From: Azospirillum griseum | GTDB lineage: Bacteria > Pseudomonadota > Alphaproteobacteria > Azospirillales > Azospirillaceae | Assembly (NCBI RefSeq): GCF_003966125.1 | Contig: NZ_RXMA01000010.1 | Coordinates: forward strand, 62,001 to 126,000 | Reading direction: 5' to 3' | DNA: 64,000 nucleotides | Shown here: in pieces, positions 1-9,212 of the stretch | Layout of the letters: every line of letters begins with the position of its first letter | Position numbering within the stretch: position 1 is the stretch's first letter | The notes under the pieces: generated by a model | Databases searched by the model: none | Told to the model about the DNA's origin: nothing | Seen by the model: only the letters and a program-made list of their open reading frames with translations | Position numbers and translations under genes: made by a program

Positions 1-314
1 CCCGCTATGACTCGCTGTCGCCGCCGATGCTGTGCGTGCTGCGCCGTCTGGTCGATGAATGCGCCAGGCACAAGGTGTCGCTGAGCCTGTGCGGCGAAAT
101 GGCGGGGCGGCCGCTGGACGCCATGGCGCTGATCGGGGTCGGTTTCCGCACCCTGTCGATGTCGCCGCCGTCGGTCGGCCCGGTCAAGACCATGCTGCGC
201 TCGCTGGAGGTGGCGGCGCTGCGCGATTACATGACCGGCCTCTATTTCGGCAGCGACCACAGCCTGCGCGACAAGCTGAAAACCTTCGCCAAGGACCACG
301 GCGTGGACATCTGA
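1..314 (+). CDS. ptsP: PtsP (enzyme I Ntr), C-terminal fragment
   Basis: The frame is open from the left edge, so only the last ~104 codons are seen. They match the end of the PEP-utilising C-terminal barrel of phosphoenolpyruvate-protein phosphotransferase: the segment SLCGEMAGRPLDAMALIGVG followed by FRTLSMSP is a family signature containing the active-site Cys (SLCGE). PtsP takes phosphate from PEP and starts the nitrogen PTS relay (NPr, EIIA-Ntr) in the cytoplasm. The N-terminal GAF and His domains would lie off the window, so the presence of the GAF domain (PtsP rather than sugar-type PtsI) is inferred from gene context in alphaproteobacteria. Confidence 0.85.
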   Translation, partial: RYDSLSPPMLCVLRRLVDECARHKVSLSLCGEMAGRPLDAMALIGVGFRTLSMSPPSVGPVKTMLRSLEVAALRDYMTGLYFGSDHSLRDKLKTFAKDHGVDI

Positions 315-461
315 ACGGTCGTTTCAACGCTTGCCGGGCGTTGTCACCGGGGATGCGTCCCGCGCACGGTCATTCCGGTTGCGCCGCAGGGGTGGCTTGT
401 CGTACCCCTTTTGGCAAAGGCGTCCGGTGGCGGGGCCTAGTGGCGAGCAGACGGCGATTCC

Positions 462-1760
462 ATGGCCAAGCGCAAGGTTTTCGACAGCTTCGATTCGACC
501 CCGACCGGCCCGACCGTGGCGCAGACGTTGCGGGACGCGCGTCTGGCGATGGGGCATGAACTGCGCGACGTCGCGACGATGCTGCGCATCCGCTATCCTT
601 ACCTGCAAGCCATCGAGGATGGCCGGTATCAGGATTTGCCGGGATCGGCCTACGCCGCTGGCTTCCTGCGCTCCTACGCCGAATATCTCGGCCTGGATCC
701 GGTGGACATCGTCGCCCGGTACAAGGCCGAAGCGGCGGGCGCGATGCGCGACCAGGAGCTGTATCTGCCGACCCCGGCGACGGAGGAGCGGATCCCCGGC
801 GGGACCCTGCTGCTGCTGACGCTGATCCTGGCCGGGGCCGTCTATGGCGGCTGGTATTATCTGTCGGCGACCGACCGGTCGATGGCCGATCTGGTCCCGC
901 GTCTGCCCGACCGTCTGGTGTCGTTGCTCGACGCGCTGCCGACGAAGAGCGGCGGTCCGACCTCCGCCGCCGACAGCGCCCCGGCGGCTCCGGTTCAGGC
1001 TCCGGTGGTCGCCAACCTGTCCACCGCCGCTGCGCCGCCGGTGCCGCCGCTGGTGTCCGGTTCGACCGTGACCGCGCCGTTGGGCGCTCCGGCTCCGGCG
1101 GCCCATGGGACCATGACCACCACGACCGCTCCCGCCACGCCCGGCGCGAACGGGGCGGCGACCGCCGCCAGTGCCACCAGCGCCGCCGCCGCCAACGCTG
1201 CGGCCGCTGCGGCGGCAGCGCTTCCGCCCAGCCCGGCGGCCCCGGTGATGATTCCGCCCTTGCCCACCATCAAGCCCACCCCGTCGCCGGTGGTCGCCAG
1301 CGCGGCGGACGACGAGGATTCGGAAAGCTCGCCGCAGGAGCCGACGCCGTTGGCGGCGGCGGCGACCGCACAGGCGGCTTCCGCGCAAGCCGCCCAAACG
1401 GCGGCCAACGCTGCGGCGGCCAATACCACGGGGGCGAACGCCGCCCGCACCCCGGCGGAGCCAGCCAACCCGAACGCCAAGGTCTATGGGATGCAGAATC
1501 AGAATCCCAAGCTGATCATCAAGGCGACCCAGGAAAGCTGGCTGCAAATCCGCGATGGCAACGAGATCGTGTTCACCCGCGTGCTGAAGCCGGGCGACAC
1601 CTACCGCGTGCCCGACAAGGTGGGCGTGCGCATCCGCACCGGCAACGCCGGTGGGCTGGTGGTGGTCGCCGACGGGGCGGAAAGCCAACCCTTGGGGTCG
1701 GTCGGCATGGTGCTGCGCGACGTTCCCATCGACGCCAGCGGCGTGGTGAAGAGCCGCTGA
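462..1760 (+). CDS. rodZ: RodZ-like HTH membrane protein (HTH_25 / DUF4115)
   Basis: 432 residues. Residues ~18-88 form a Cro-like helix-turn-helix of the HTH_25 type (LRDARLAMGHELRDVATMLR, then LQAIEDGRY and GFLRSYAEYLGLDP). A single membrane segment follows at ~113-134. A long Ala/Pro/Thr-rich linker runs from ~150 to ~345, and a C-terminal DUF4115 beta domain (WLQIRDGNEIVFTRVLKPGD) lies at ~355-425. This is the RodZ architecture: a cytoplasmic HTH that binds MreB and a periplasmic domain, acting in cell-shape control. Alphaproteobacteria typically have this gene immediately before ispG, as here (75 bp gap). The alanine-rich linker is low-complexity but in frame. Confidence 0.85.
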   Translation: MAKRKVFDSFDSTPTGPTVAQTLRDARLAMGHELRDVATMLRIRYPYLQAIEDGRYQDLPGSAYAAGFLRSYAEYLGLDPVDIVARYKAEAAGAMRDQELYLPTPATEERIPGGTLLLLTLILAGAVYGGWYYLSATDRSMADLVPRLPDRLVSLLDALPTKSGGPTSAADSAPAAPVQAPVVANLSTAAAPPVPPLVSGSTVTAPLGAPAPAAHGTMTTTTAPATPGANGAATAASATSAAAANAAAAAAAALPPSPAAPVMIPPLPTIKPTPSPVVASAADDEDSESSPQEPTPLAAAATAQAASAQAAQTAANAAAANTTGANAARTPAEPANPNAKVYGMQNQNPKLIIKATQESWLQIRDGNEIVFTRVLKPGDTYRVPDKVGVRIRTGNAGGLVVVADGAESQPLGSVGMVLRDVPIDASGVVKSR

Positions 1761-1835
1761 CCCGTGGTCCACGCTTGAAACCATCGCGCCGGACCGCATG
1801 TCTGGCGTGATGGTGTTGCTTGTGAGAGGTCTGTC

Positions 1836-2951
1836 ATGTCCGTTCGCGCCTATCGCCAGATTCTGCGCCGCAAGTCCCGGCAGATCCGGGTTGGCAACGT
1901 GTTGGTCGGCGGCGACGCGCCGATTTCGGTCCAGACCATGACCAACACCCCGACCACCGACGTCAAGGCGACGGTCGAGCAGATCCAAGCGGCGGAGCGG
2001 GTGGGGGTGGACATCGTCCGCGTGTCCTGCCCCGACCGGGAATCGGCCCTGGCGCTCAAGGACATCGTCAAACAGGTTTCGGTTCCGGTCGTCGCCGACA
2101 TCCATTTCCATTACAAGCGCGCCATCGAGGCGGCGGAAAGCGGCGCGGCCTGCCTGCGCATCAACCCCGGCAACATCGGCTCGGCCGAGCGGGTGCGCGA
2201 GGTGGTGAGGGCGGCCAAGGATCACGGCTGTTCGATGCGCATCGGCGTCAACGCCGGGTCGCTGGAGCAGGATTTGCTGGAGAAATACGGCGAACCCTGC
2301 CCCGAAGCGATGGTGGAAAGCGCGCTCAATCACGCGAAAATCCTGGAAGACAATGATTTCCGCGAGTTCAAGATTTCGGTGAAGGCGTCCGATCCCTTCC
2401 TGGCCGTGGCCGCTTACCAGGGCTTGGCCGAGGCTTGCGACTATCCCCTGCACATCGGCATCACCGAGGCCGGGGGGCTGCGCGCGGGCACGGTCAAATC
2501 CTCCATCGGGCTGGGCATGCTGCTGTGGTCGGGCATTGGCGACACCGTGCGCGTGTCGCTGTCCGCCGAACCGGCGGAAGAGGTGCAGGTCGGCTACGAA
2601 ATCCTGAAATCTCTGGGGCTGCGGCGGCGCGGGGTGACGGTGATCTCCTGCCCAAGCTGCGCCCGCCAGAATTTCGACGTCATCAAGACGGTGGAGATCC
2701 TGGAAGCCCGTCTGGCCCACATCACCACGCCGCTGACCCTGTCGGTGATCGGCTGCGTCGTCAACGGCCCGGGCGAGGCGCGGGAAACCGACATCGGCCT
2801 GACCGGCGGCGGCAACAACACCCACCAAATCTACCTGTCCGGCGTCACCGACCACCGGCTGAAGGACCAGGACATCGTCGCCCACCTCGTCGGTCTGGTC
2901 GAGAAAAAGGCGGCGGAGATCGAGGCGGCGAAAGCGGCGGCGGAGGGGTAA
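1836..2951 (+). CDS. ispG: 4-hydroxy-3-methylbut-2-enyl diphosphate synthase
   Basis: 371 residues, full length for the short bacterial form. IspG reductively converts methylerythritol cyclodiphosphate to HMBPP in the MEP isoprenoid pathway, using a [4Fe-4S] cluster. The N-terminal TIM barrel contains [12 protein letters not shown]. The cluster ligands are visible as [10 protein letters not shown] and [10 protein letters not shown]. The ATG at 1836 is preceded by a purine-rich GTGAGAGG. It lies directly downstream of the rodZ-like gene and is followed by an inverted-repeat element, not by hisS, its common neighbour in related genomes. Confidence 0.96.
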   Translation: MSVRAYRQILRRKSRQIRVGNVLVGGDAPISVQTMTNTPTTDVKATVEQIQAAERVGVDIVRVSCPDRESALALKDIVKQVSVPVVADIHFHYKRAIEAAESGAACLRINPGNIGSAERVREVVRAAKDHGCSMRIGVNAGSLEQDLLEKYGEPCPEAMVESALNHAKILEDNDFREFKISVKASDPFLAVAAYQGLAEACDYPLHIGITEAGGLRAGTVKSSIGLGMLLWSGIGDTVRVSLSAEPAEEVQVGYEILKSLGLRRRGVTVISCPSCARQNFDVIKTVEILEARLAHITTPLTLSVIGCVVNGPGEARETDIGLTGGGNNTHQIYLSGVTDHRLKDQDIVAHLVGLVEKKAAEIEAAKAAAEG

Positions 2952-2959
2952 GGGTTTTT

Positions 2960-3087
2960 GTCCACCGATGAACACAGATAAACACAGATAGAAGAATGGA
3001 TTGAAATTTTAGTGATCGTGGTGAGGCGCGTTCCTGACCTGATCACGCCTCGCCACGATAAAGATCATCTGTGTTTATCTGTGGAAA
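2960..3087. repeat. Intergenic inverted-repeat element, copy 1
   Basis: The ispG-hemA gap holds a nested palindrome. Outer arms: CACAGATAAACACAGAT (about 2973-2989) and its exact complement ATCTGTGTTTATCTGTG (3066-3082). Inner arms: ATCGTGGTGAGGCGCG and CACGCCTCGCCACGAT around 3013-3060, nearly perfect. A second relative lies before purH at 17454-17548, where the extended 5' arm (TGTCCACCGATGAACACAGA and onward) occurs in reverse orientation. No coding capacity is seen. It could fold into a transcript hairpin downstream of ispG or be a small non-autonomous mobile repeat; the sequence alone does not decide. Confidence 0.8.
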
Positions 3088-3150
3088 AATAAAACCTTTC
3101 CTCTCTCATTCAATCCCCCCGCAACTGGCAGGAATGAAACGACCCCCGGC

Positions 3151-4503
3151 GTGACCACCGCATCCTATCTTGTCATCGGCGCCAGCCACCGGACCTGTTC
3201 CGGGGTGATCCGTGATCGCCTCGCGACCGATGACGTGGAGGTGCCGGGCGTGCTGGAGCGGTTGCGGGCCGTCGGGGTGACGCAAGCGGTGTGGTTGAGC
3301 ACCTGCGACCGGGTGGAGGTTCAGGCCGTCCACCCCCGCCCGAACGAGGCGGCGTTGGCCATCGCGGCGGTGATGGCGGAGCGGGTCGGGATGGCGGCGG
3401 CGGAGTTCACCGATCAGCTCTACATCCGCACCGGGCCGGAGGCGATCCGCCACCTGTTCGCGGTCGCCTGCTCCCTCGACAGCCAGATCATCGGCGAGCC
3501 GCACATTCTGGGCCAGTTGAAGGCCGCCCATCGCGGGGCGGCGACGCAGGGGGTGACCGGGCCGGAGTTGGAGGCGGTGTTGCAGGCCGCCTACGCCGCC
3601 GCCAAGCGGGTGCGCAGCGAAACCCCGATTGCGGAGGGGGCGACCTCGCTCGCCGCCGCCGCCATCCAGGTGGCGCGCGATCTGCACGGCGATTTGCGGC
3701 GCTGCGCGGCCCTGCTGATCGGGTTGGGCGACATGGGCACGCTGGTGCTGGACGGGCTGCGCGAGGCCGGTTTGCCGCGCCTGACCGTCGCCGCCCCGGT
3801 GGACCGCCGGGCCGAAGCGGCGTCGCGGCGGCTGTCCGGCCATTTCGCGCCGTGGGCCGATCTGGACGCGGCGCTGGCCGGGGCCGATATCGTCGTGACC
3901 GCGACCGGGTTGGGGCGCTATATCCTGTCCAGCGCGATGGTGGAGGTGGCGTTGAAGCGCCGCCGCCGCCGTCCGATCTTCGTCGTCGATGCGGCGATCC
4001 CGTCCGACGTCGATCCGGCGGTGGCCGGGATGGACGGGGCCTTCGTCTATGATCTGGCCGATCTGGAGCGGGTGGCGCTGCAAGGCCGGGTCGGGCGCGA
4101 AGCGGCGACGCAAGCCGCCTGGAGCATCGTGGAGGAGGCGGTCGCCGCCTTTGCCCGCGACCGCGCCGAACGGGCCGCCGTGCCCGCCGTGGCGGCGCTG
4201 CGGGCGCATTTCGAGCGGGAACGGCGGCGTCTGCTGGCCGATCACAGCGGGTTGGACGCCGGATCGGCCACCCGGCTGCTGGTGAACCGGCTGCTGCATC
4301 ACCCGTCGGAAGCCCTGCGGGAACTGGCGGCGGATCCGGAGGGTGGGAACGCGATGGGGCTGGCCGAACGGGCGGCGGCGGAACGCTTGCTGTTCCGGCT
4401 GTTCCATCTGGACGGGGTGGCGGAGGAACGCGCGGCGACGGAGTGCGCCGGGCAGGACAGGGATGAGGACGAGCGACGTGAATCTGGACGACACCTTCAA
4501 TAA
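3151..4503 (+). CDS. hemA: Glutamyl-tRNA reductase (C5 pathway)
   Basis: 450 residues. The enzyme reduces glutamyl-tRNA(Glu) to glutamate-1-semialdehyde with NADPH, the first step of C5 tetrapyrrole synthesis. Visible signatures: STCDRVEV with the nucleophilic Cys (canonical STCNRTE), [14 protein letters not shown], the NADPH site [18 protein letters not shown] and the C-terminal dimerisation stretch [17 protein letters not shown]. The Arg of the usual PRD motif is Ser here. The start is GTG at 3151; a tiny in-frame reading of ATG-AAA-CGA-CCC-CCG-GCG ends in a TGA overlapping that GTG, which could couple initiation. The gene overlaps prfA by 26 bp, giving the hemA-prfA-prmC order of gammaproteobacteria. 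Most alphaproteobacteria use ALA synthase instead, so this gene is notable. Confidence 0.93.
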   Translation: MTTASYLVIGASHRTCSGVIRDRLATDDVEVPGVLERLRAVGVTQAVWLSTCDRVEVQAVHPRPNEAALAIAAVMAERVGMAAAEFTDQLYIRTGPEAIRHLFAVACSLDSQIIGEPHILGQLKAAHRGAATQGVTGPELEAVLQAAYAAAKRVRSETPIAEGATSLAAAAIQVARDLHGDLRRCAALLIGLGDMGTLVLDGLREAGLPRLTVAAPVDRRAEAASRRLSGHFAPWADLDAALAGADIVVTATGLGRYILSSAMVEVALKRRRRRPIFVVDAAIPSDVDPAVAGMDGAFVYDLADLERVALQGRVGREAATQAAWSIVEEAVAAFARDRAERAAVPAVAALRAHFERERRRLLADHSGLDAGSATRLLVNRLLHHPSEALRELAADPEGGNAMGLAERAAAERLLFRLFHLDGVAEERAATECAGQDRDEDERRESGRHLQ

Positions 4504-5551
4504 GGTCGTGGCCCGCCATGACGAACTGCGCGACGCGCTCGCCGCCGGTCTGGTCGATTCCGGGGAGTTTTCCCGGCTGTCCAAGGAATACGCCGACCTT
4601 ACCCCCATCGCCGACGCCATCCTGGCCCTGAAAAAGGCCAAGGGCGAAGCCGCCGATCTGGCCCAGATGATCGCCGACCCCGACGGCGACGCCGAGATGA
4701 AGGCGTTGGCGGAGGAGGAGTTCCGCGACCTGTCCAAGCGCATCCCGGAGTTCGAACGCCGGGTGCAACTGTCCCTGCTGCCCAAGGACGAGGCCGACGA
4801 AAAGAACGCCATCCTGGAGGTGCGCGCGGGCACCGGTGGGGACGAGGCCGGGCTGTTCGCCGCCGAACTGTTCGAGATGTACCGCCGCTACGCCGGTTTG
4901 CGCGGCTGGCGGTTCGAGGTGATGGACGTCAGCGAATCCGGTGTGGGCGGGTACAAGGAGGCGACGGCCAACATCACCGGGCGCAGCGTGTTCGCCCGGC
5001 TGAAGTTCGAATCCGGCGTCCACCGCGTGCAACGGGTTCCGGCGACGGAGGCGCAGGGCCGCATCCACACCTCCGCCGCCACCGTCGCCGTTCTGCCGGA
5101 AGCCGAAGAGGTGGACATCCACATCGACGAAAAGGATTTGCGGATCGACGTGTTCCGCTCCTCCGGCCCCGGCGGCCAGTCGGTCAACACCACCGACAGC
5201 GCGGTGCGCATCACCCATTTGCCGACCGGGCTGGTGGTCAGCCAGCAGGATGAGAAATCGCAACACAAGAACAAGGCCAAGGCGTTGAAGGTGCTGCGCG
5301 CCCGCCTGTACGATCTGGAGCGCGCCGCCAAGGACGCCGCCCGCGCCGCCGACCGCAAGAGCCAGGTCGGCAGCGGCGACCGTTCCGAACGCATCCGCAC
5401 CTACAATTTCCCACAGGGCCGCGTCACCGACCACCGCATCAACCTGACGCTCTACAAGATCGACAAGATGATGGCGGGCGAAGCGCTCGACGAGTTTGTC
5501 GATGCCCTGGTGTCGGAGGATGAGGCCGCCCGTCTGGCCGACATGGGGTGA
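4478..5551 (+). CDS. prfA: Peptide chain release factor 1
   Basis: 357 residues from GTG 4478, the usual RF1 length. RF1 reads UAA and UAG in the ribosomal A site and triggers peptide release. The GGQ loop is visible as [20 protein letters not shown]; its Gln is the target of PrmC, encoded 34 bp downstream. GTG 4478 was chosen because GAGG lies 9 bases upstream and the product then starts [18 protein letters not shown], aligning with family N termini. ATG 4463 is an in-frame alternative adding five residues. The start lies inside the 3' end of hemA, which suggests translational coupling. Confidence 0.95.
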   Translation: MNLDDTFNKVVARHDELRDALAAGLVDSGEFSRLSKEYADLTPIADAILALKKAKGEAADLAQMIADPDGDAEMKALAEEEFRDLSKRIPEFERRVQLSLLPKDEADEKNAILEVRAGTGGDEAGLFAAELFEMYRRYAGLRGWRFEVMDVSESGVGGYKEATANITGRSVFARLKFESGVHRVQRVPATEAQGRIHTSAATVAVLPEAEEVDIHIDEKDLRIDVFRSSGPGGQSVNTTDSAVRITHLPTGLVVSQQDEKSQHKNKAKALKVLRARLYDLERAAKDAARAADRKSQVGSGDRSERIRTYNFPQGRVTDHRINLTLYKIDKMMAGEALDEFVDALVSEDEAARLADMG

Positions 5552-5585
5552 GGCCGCCCCTGCTTCACCCGAACGGAGACCCCCT

Positions 5586-6452
5586 GTGACGATCACCCTG
5601 TCCGCCCTGCGCCGTCTGGCCGAAACCCGCCTGCGCGGCGCGGGGGTGGACACCCCCGATCTGGACGCGCGGCTGCTGCTGGAACACGCGCTGGGCGTCA
5701 CCCGCACGGATTTCATTACGAAATCGGAACAAATTATAGCGGCGACGGATCAGGCCCGCGCGCTGGCTCTGATCGACCGGCGCGCGGCGCGCGAGCCGGT
5801 GGGGCGCATCCTGGGGCATCGGGAGTTCTGGACGATCGATCTGGCCCTGAATCCCGACACGCTGGAACCCCGTCCCGACACCGAAACGGTGGTGGACGCG
5901 GTGCTGGCGGCGATCCCGGACCATGACGCGGCCTTGACCCTGCTGGATCTCGGCACCGGAACGGGCTGCATCCTGCTGGCGCTCCTGTCGGAACTGCCCA
6001 ACGCGCGCGGTCTGGGGGTCGATCTCAGCCCGCTGGCGGTCGCGGCGGCCCGCGACAACGCCGACCGCAACGGGCTGGCGGCGCGGGCGCGCTTCCAAAC
6101 CGGCGATTGGGCCAGTGACATCAAGGATCGTTTCGACATCGTTGTGTCAAACCCGCCCTACATCCCCAGCGCCGACATCGCCGCCCTTGCCCCGGAGGTG
6201 CGGGAGCATGACCCGATGCGCGCCCTGGATGGCGGGCCGGACGGGCTGGATCCCTACCGCGTCATCGCCGCCCAATTGCCGGACCTGCTGACTCCCGGCG
6301 GGCTGGTGGCGTTCGAGGTCGGCCAGGGGCAGGCGGCCGATGTCGCCGCCCTGCTGGAACGCCAGGGGTTGGGCGACATCGCCCGGCTGCGCGATCTGGG
6401 CGGGATCGAACGCTGCGTCCGCGCCCGGAACGGCGGCTCCACCGGGGGCTGA
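5586..6452 (+). CDS. prmC: Release factor glutamine methyltransferase
   Basis: 288 residues. PrmC methylates the glutamine of the release factor GGQ motif using S-adenosylmethionine. The N-terminal helical domain (~1-80, with DARLLLEHALGVTRTDF) is followed by a Rossmann methyltransferase domain: the SAM loop LDLGTGTGCILLALLSELP and the catalytic NPPY in VVSNPPYIPSADIA. GTG 5586 starts the product at TITLSALRRLAETRLR, the normal family N terminus, with GGAGA about 9 bases upstream; longer reading frames would add an implausible extension inside prfA. It follows prfA by 34 bp, presumably in one transcript. Confidence 0.94.
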   Translation: MTITLSALRRLAETRLRGAGVDTPDLDARLLLEHALGVTRTDFITKSEQIIAATDQARALALIDRRAAREPVGRILGHREFWTIDLALNPDTLEPRPDTETVVDAVLAAIPDHDAALTLLDLGTGTGCILLALLSELPNARGLGVDLSPLAVAAARDNADRNGLAARARFQTGDWASDIKDRFDIVVSNPPYIPSADIAALAPEVREHDPMRALDGGPDGLDPYRVIAAQLPDLLTPGGLVAFEVGQGQAADVAALLERQGLGDIARLRDLGGIERCVRARNGGSTGG

Positions 6453-6740
6453 GAAAAGACGGGATGGGCAAAAAAAGGATTGGATTGACCGGCGGCGGCG
6501 GATAGTGTGCGGTGATACGACCGAGATTGTGGCGTGTGCGGGCCTTTGTGCCCTGGCGTGGGGCAACGCCGGGCGTTTCACCGCAACAGGCAGGCGCAGC
6601 CGCCCGAACCGTGTCGTTTGATCCCCGTGACCCATCCATGGATGACCATGGCGGGCTTGGCGGCCGAACCGAACAGGTCGGAAGGGCCGCTGCCGCGTTC
6701 CGGGGAATGCGCTTCTCTTGCATGGGGCCTTAAGAGCCGA

Positions 6741-7190
6741 ATGAGACAGGGACCGAACTCCAGGCGTTCGCGTGGCCGTGGCAACAATGGCGGCGGGGGC
6801 GGGGGCGGTGGCGGTGGTGGCAACGGCGGCGGCAACAACGCCGGTCGCCGTCAGAATGTGCCGCTGCGCCATCAGAACTTCGACAGCAACGGGCCGGACG
6901 TGCGCATTCGCGGCAACGCGTGGCAGGTCCATGAGAAGTATCAGGCGCTGGCGCGCGACGCGATGTCGGCGGGCGACCGGGTGCAGGCGGAAAACTACCT
7001 GCAGCACGCGGAGCATTACCTCCGCATCATCAACCAGATCCAGGAATCGGAAAACCGCCAACGCGGCGGCGCACCGGCGTCCGGCCACGCCCAACCCTCC
7101 AGCAGCGCCGCGCAACCCGGCGATGATGAGGATGGCGGGGGCGAGGATGAGGCCGACGGCGTCGAAGAGCGCGCCACGGTCAACGCCTGA
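6741..7190 (+). CDS. DUF4167 domain protein
   Basis: 149 residues, basic and low complexity at both ends. A polyglycine/asparagine stretch (residues ~15-35) precedes the DUF4167 core (DVRIRGNAWQVHEKYQALARD, then AENYLQHAEHYLRIINQIQE, ~52-108). The tail is acidic. In alphaproteobacteria this gene commonly follows prmC and precedes clpB. Its function is not established; the Arg/Gly-rich N terminus suggests nucleic-acid or ribosome contact, which is inference only. The 13-bp unit containing its stop codon is tandemly duplicated at 7178-7203, so a second in-line TGA follows. The 288 bp between prmC and this start holds no other gene I can support. Confidence 0.8.
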   Translation: MRQGPNSRRSRGRGNNGGGGGGGGGGGNGGGNNAGRRQNVPLRHQNFDSNGPDVRIRGNAWQVHEKYQALARDAMSAGDRVQAENYLQHAEHYLRIINQIQESENRQRGGAPASGHAQPSSSAAQPGDDEDGGGEDEADGVEERATVNA

Positions 7191-7203
7191 GGTCAACGCC
7201 TGA
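7178..7203. repeat. 13-bp tandem duplication across a stop codon
   Basis: GGTCAACGCCTGA occurs twice head-to-tail at 7178-7190 and 7191-7203. The first copy supplies the last codons and TGA of the DUF4167 gene; the second lies just after it. It looks like a recent slippage duplication without effect on the protein. Confidence 0.9.
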
Positions 7204-7348
7204 CGGCTGGTGAGGGTCCGGGAAACCGTTGGCCCTCATCCGACCGTCGTGTTTCGGTTCGCCCCGCTTGCGCCGGGGTAGCGGACGGTGGGCCGTAAAG
7301 GCGGGCTGTGGAGCGTGGCCAGCAAATGAGGCTGTGTTCAGGCCCCGG

Positions 7349-8122
7349 TCAATTCCCCTCGGTCAGCTCCACCCGGTCGCCCAGGGCGATGCGCCCGTCG
7401 GCGATCACGCGGGCGCGCAGGGCGATGTGGGCGTGGCCATAACCGCGCTCCATGATCGGCCCCAGGGCCAGATCGGCCACGCCGCTGTCCGGATTCACGT
7501 TGTTGGCCGGGCGGCACTCCACCGCCTCGATCACGCGCAGGGTGGCCCCGCCGACGGTCAGTTCCCGCCCGATCCACGCCCGTTCGGCCCAGGGGGCCAG
7601 CCCATCCAGCAGCAGATTGGCGCGCATCCGGCGCGGGTCGATCGGCTGCTTGGCGATCCGCTCCTCCACATCGCGCAGGCTGGCGCGGTTCAGCAGCAGC
7701 AGCGACGGCTCCTCGGTGTCGCCGAACGACCCGCCGTCCTTGGCGTCGACCAGACGCGGCATGCCGGGGACGATGCCCGCCAGATAGGCGGCGAAAAACT
7801 GCTCCAGCAGCGTCCGCCCCATCGGCTGGTCCAACCGCCCGCGCGACACCTGCCGCCCGCCCCGCCGGATGATGAGCGACTGGGTGTCCTCATCGAACAG
7901 GGTGTCGAGCGCGGCCAGCTTTTCCGTGCGGTCCAGCGTGAAGAAATCGGAGGGCAACCGCCAACCGTCGGACTCCGTGTCCAACGCCGCCGGGCCGTGC
8001 AACAGCCCATAACGGCGGTCAAGCGGAATGGCCTGCCCGGCGGTCAGATCGACGGCGGGCAGATCCTGGCCGCTCAACCCCTTCACGGGGTAACGGCGAA
8101 TGGCGGCGACGGTGGTGTTCAT
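7349..8122 (-). CDS. MOSC domain protein
   Basis: 257 residues. The N-terminal MOSC beta-barrel starts right at residue ~5 (AIRRYPVKGLSGQDLPAVDL). The C-terminal MOSC domain carries the conserved cysteine in VECRPANNVNPDSG, where MOSC proteins bind sulfur or the molybdenum cofactor, followed by DLALGPIMERGYGHAHIALRA. Family members include mARC-type reductases and sulfur carriers; the substrate cannot be told. Start ATG 8122 was preferred over a longer frame because it matches the family N terminus. It is transcribed away from the gene pair at 8271-11253. Confidence 0.85.
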   Translation of the reverse strand: MNTTVAAIRRYPVKGLSGQDLPAVDLTAGQAIPLDRRYGLLHGPAALDTESDGWRLPSDFFTLDRTEKLAALDTLFDEDTQSLIIRRGGRQVSRGRLDQPMGRTLLEQFFAAYLAGIVPGMPRLVDAKDGGSFGDTEEPSLLLLNRASLRDVEERIAKQPIDPRRMRANLLLDGLAPWAERAWIGRELTVGGATLRVIEAVECRPANNVNPDSGVADLALGPIMERGYGHAHIALRARVIADGRIALGDRVELTEGN

Positions 8123-8270
8123 TGCACTGCACAATGAACAGGCTGGGGTCGGATCTGTCAACCACGGCGAAGGTCTGGGGGTGGTGAGCAAGCACCCTTA
8201 TCGGTTGAATTTTGGTGTTCGCTCGTGTCATTTTGGCGGCGCTTCTTCCGCCACCGGCTCTTTGCTCCGC

Positions 8271-9212
8271 ATGATTGATCTGCCCAGCGCCATCAACGAT
8301 TACCGATCCCGTGGAGTCACCTCGTTCCATGCCCGGGCGGACAATGTTGCCTTTGAGGAAATTTTGTCGGCGGAGCGTGTGGCGGGTTACGTCGCGCACC
8401 CGTCTGTAACCCCTGATTGGGCGGAGCATCACAGCGGCTATGTTGGCGCGCGGATCAACCGCAGCGGGCGCGCTGTGCCGGAAACCTTTGAGGCGATCAA
8501 CGGACCGGCCCATCTCAACCGGTTGGACGAGAACCAGTTCATCGTCCGGGTCGAGGCGGTCGATTGGGTGCTGAAGGAGAAGGGCCTCAGCGTCGCCCAG
8601 CTTGTTGGTTGGTGGGCGGTGGTGAAGGGCGCGGCCAAAGCGGACCCGCATGAGCGGGAAGAGGCGCAAGACAGCCTGGATGAGCTGTTCGATGTCTGGA
8701 ACCGCAAACGCGACAACCGGCCCATCTTCGCCGGGTTCGAGGGGGATGTGGCGGATGATCTGGCGGCTTTGGATTGGCCCAACCGCCTGCGCGACCGCTG
8801 GGGCCTGGGGCATTACGCGCCCTTTTCCGGCCAGAGCATCACGGTTCTGCTGATGCGCTATGCGGTTCGGGATGTGGTGAAGACGGTTGCCAAGCGGGGC
8901 GGCGCTGCCTTTGCCCGGCCCACGGCGTTGGATGGTGGGTTGAACGACTGGTTTTTTTCCGCGCCGAAAGGCGTGTCGTTCGGTCGGGCGATGGATCTGC
9001 AACCCGATGGGAATTGCGAGCGCCACGTTGCGGAAATTCTGCATCAGCGTATAGACTACCGCGTCAGCCACGCGGCGCGGCTGGGTGCGATCACCGCGCC
9101 ATTGCCCGCCGTGTCGCTGCGGCAGCGGCGCAACGATCACCTCGCCTGTTTGCAGTATCACAGCGACCGGGACGATTTCGGACAGGACATTCCCGCGCAT
9201 GTCGTCGATTGA
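8271..9212 (+). CDS. Unrecognised protein, first gene of an overlapping pair
   Basis: 313 residues from ATG 8271 (the ribosome-binding site is poor, and the frame is open further upstream, so the start is uncertain). I do not recognise a family. It looks soluble, with no signal peptide or membrane segment, and has aromatic- and charge-rich stretches such as DNRPIFAGFEGDVADDLAAL, WGLGHYAPFSGQSITVLLMR and DGGLNDWFFSAPKGVSFGRA. No standard nucleotide-binding or metalloprotease motif is obvious. Its stop overlaps the start of the next gene by 14 bp, so the two are almost certainly co-translated and may form a functional unit. Third-position GC appears lower than in neighbours, hinting at transfer. 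Confidence 0.7.
   Translation: MIDLPSAINDYRSRGVTSFHARADNVAFEEILSAERVAGYVAHPSVTPDWAEHHSGYVGARINRSGRAVPETFEAINGPAHLNRLDENQFIVRVEAVDWVLKEKGLSVAQLVGWWAVVKGAAKADPHEREEAQDSLDELFDVWNRKRDNRPIFAGFEGDVADDLAALDWPNRLRDRWGLGHYAPFSGQSITVLLMRYAVRDVVKTVAKRGGAAFARPTALDGGLNDWFFSAPKGVSFGRAMDLQPDGNCERHVAEILHQRIDYRVSHAARLGAITAPLPAVSLRQRRNDHLACLQYHSDRDDFGQDIPAHVVD

Noticed and set aside
324..2975. Very long open frame on the minus strand opposite rodZ and ispG
   Set aside because: It is antisense to two well-supported genes, has Arg/Gly/His-rich composition typical of GC-rich shadow frames and no recognisable domain.
6770..6850. GGC-rich stretch in the DUF4167 gene as a possible repeat array
   Set aside because: It encodes the polyglycine segment in frame and is ordinary low complexity.
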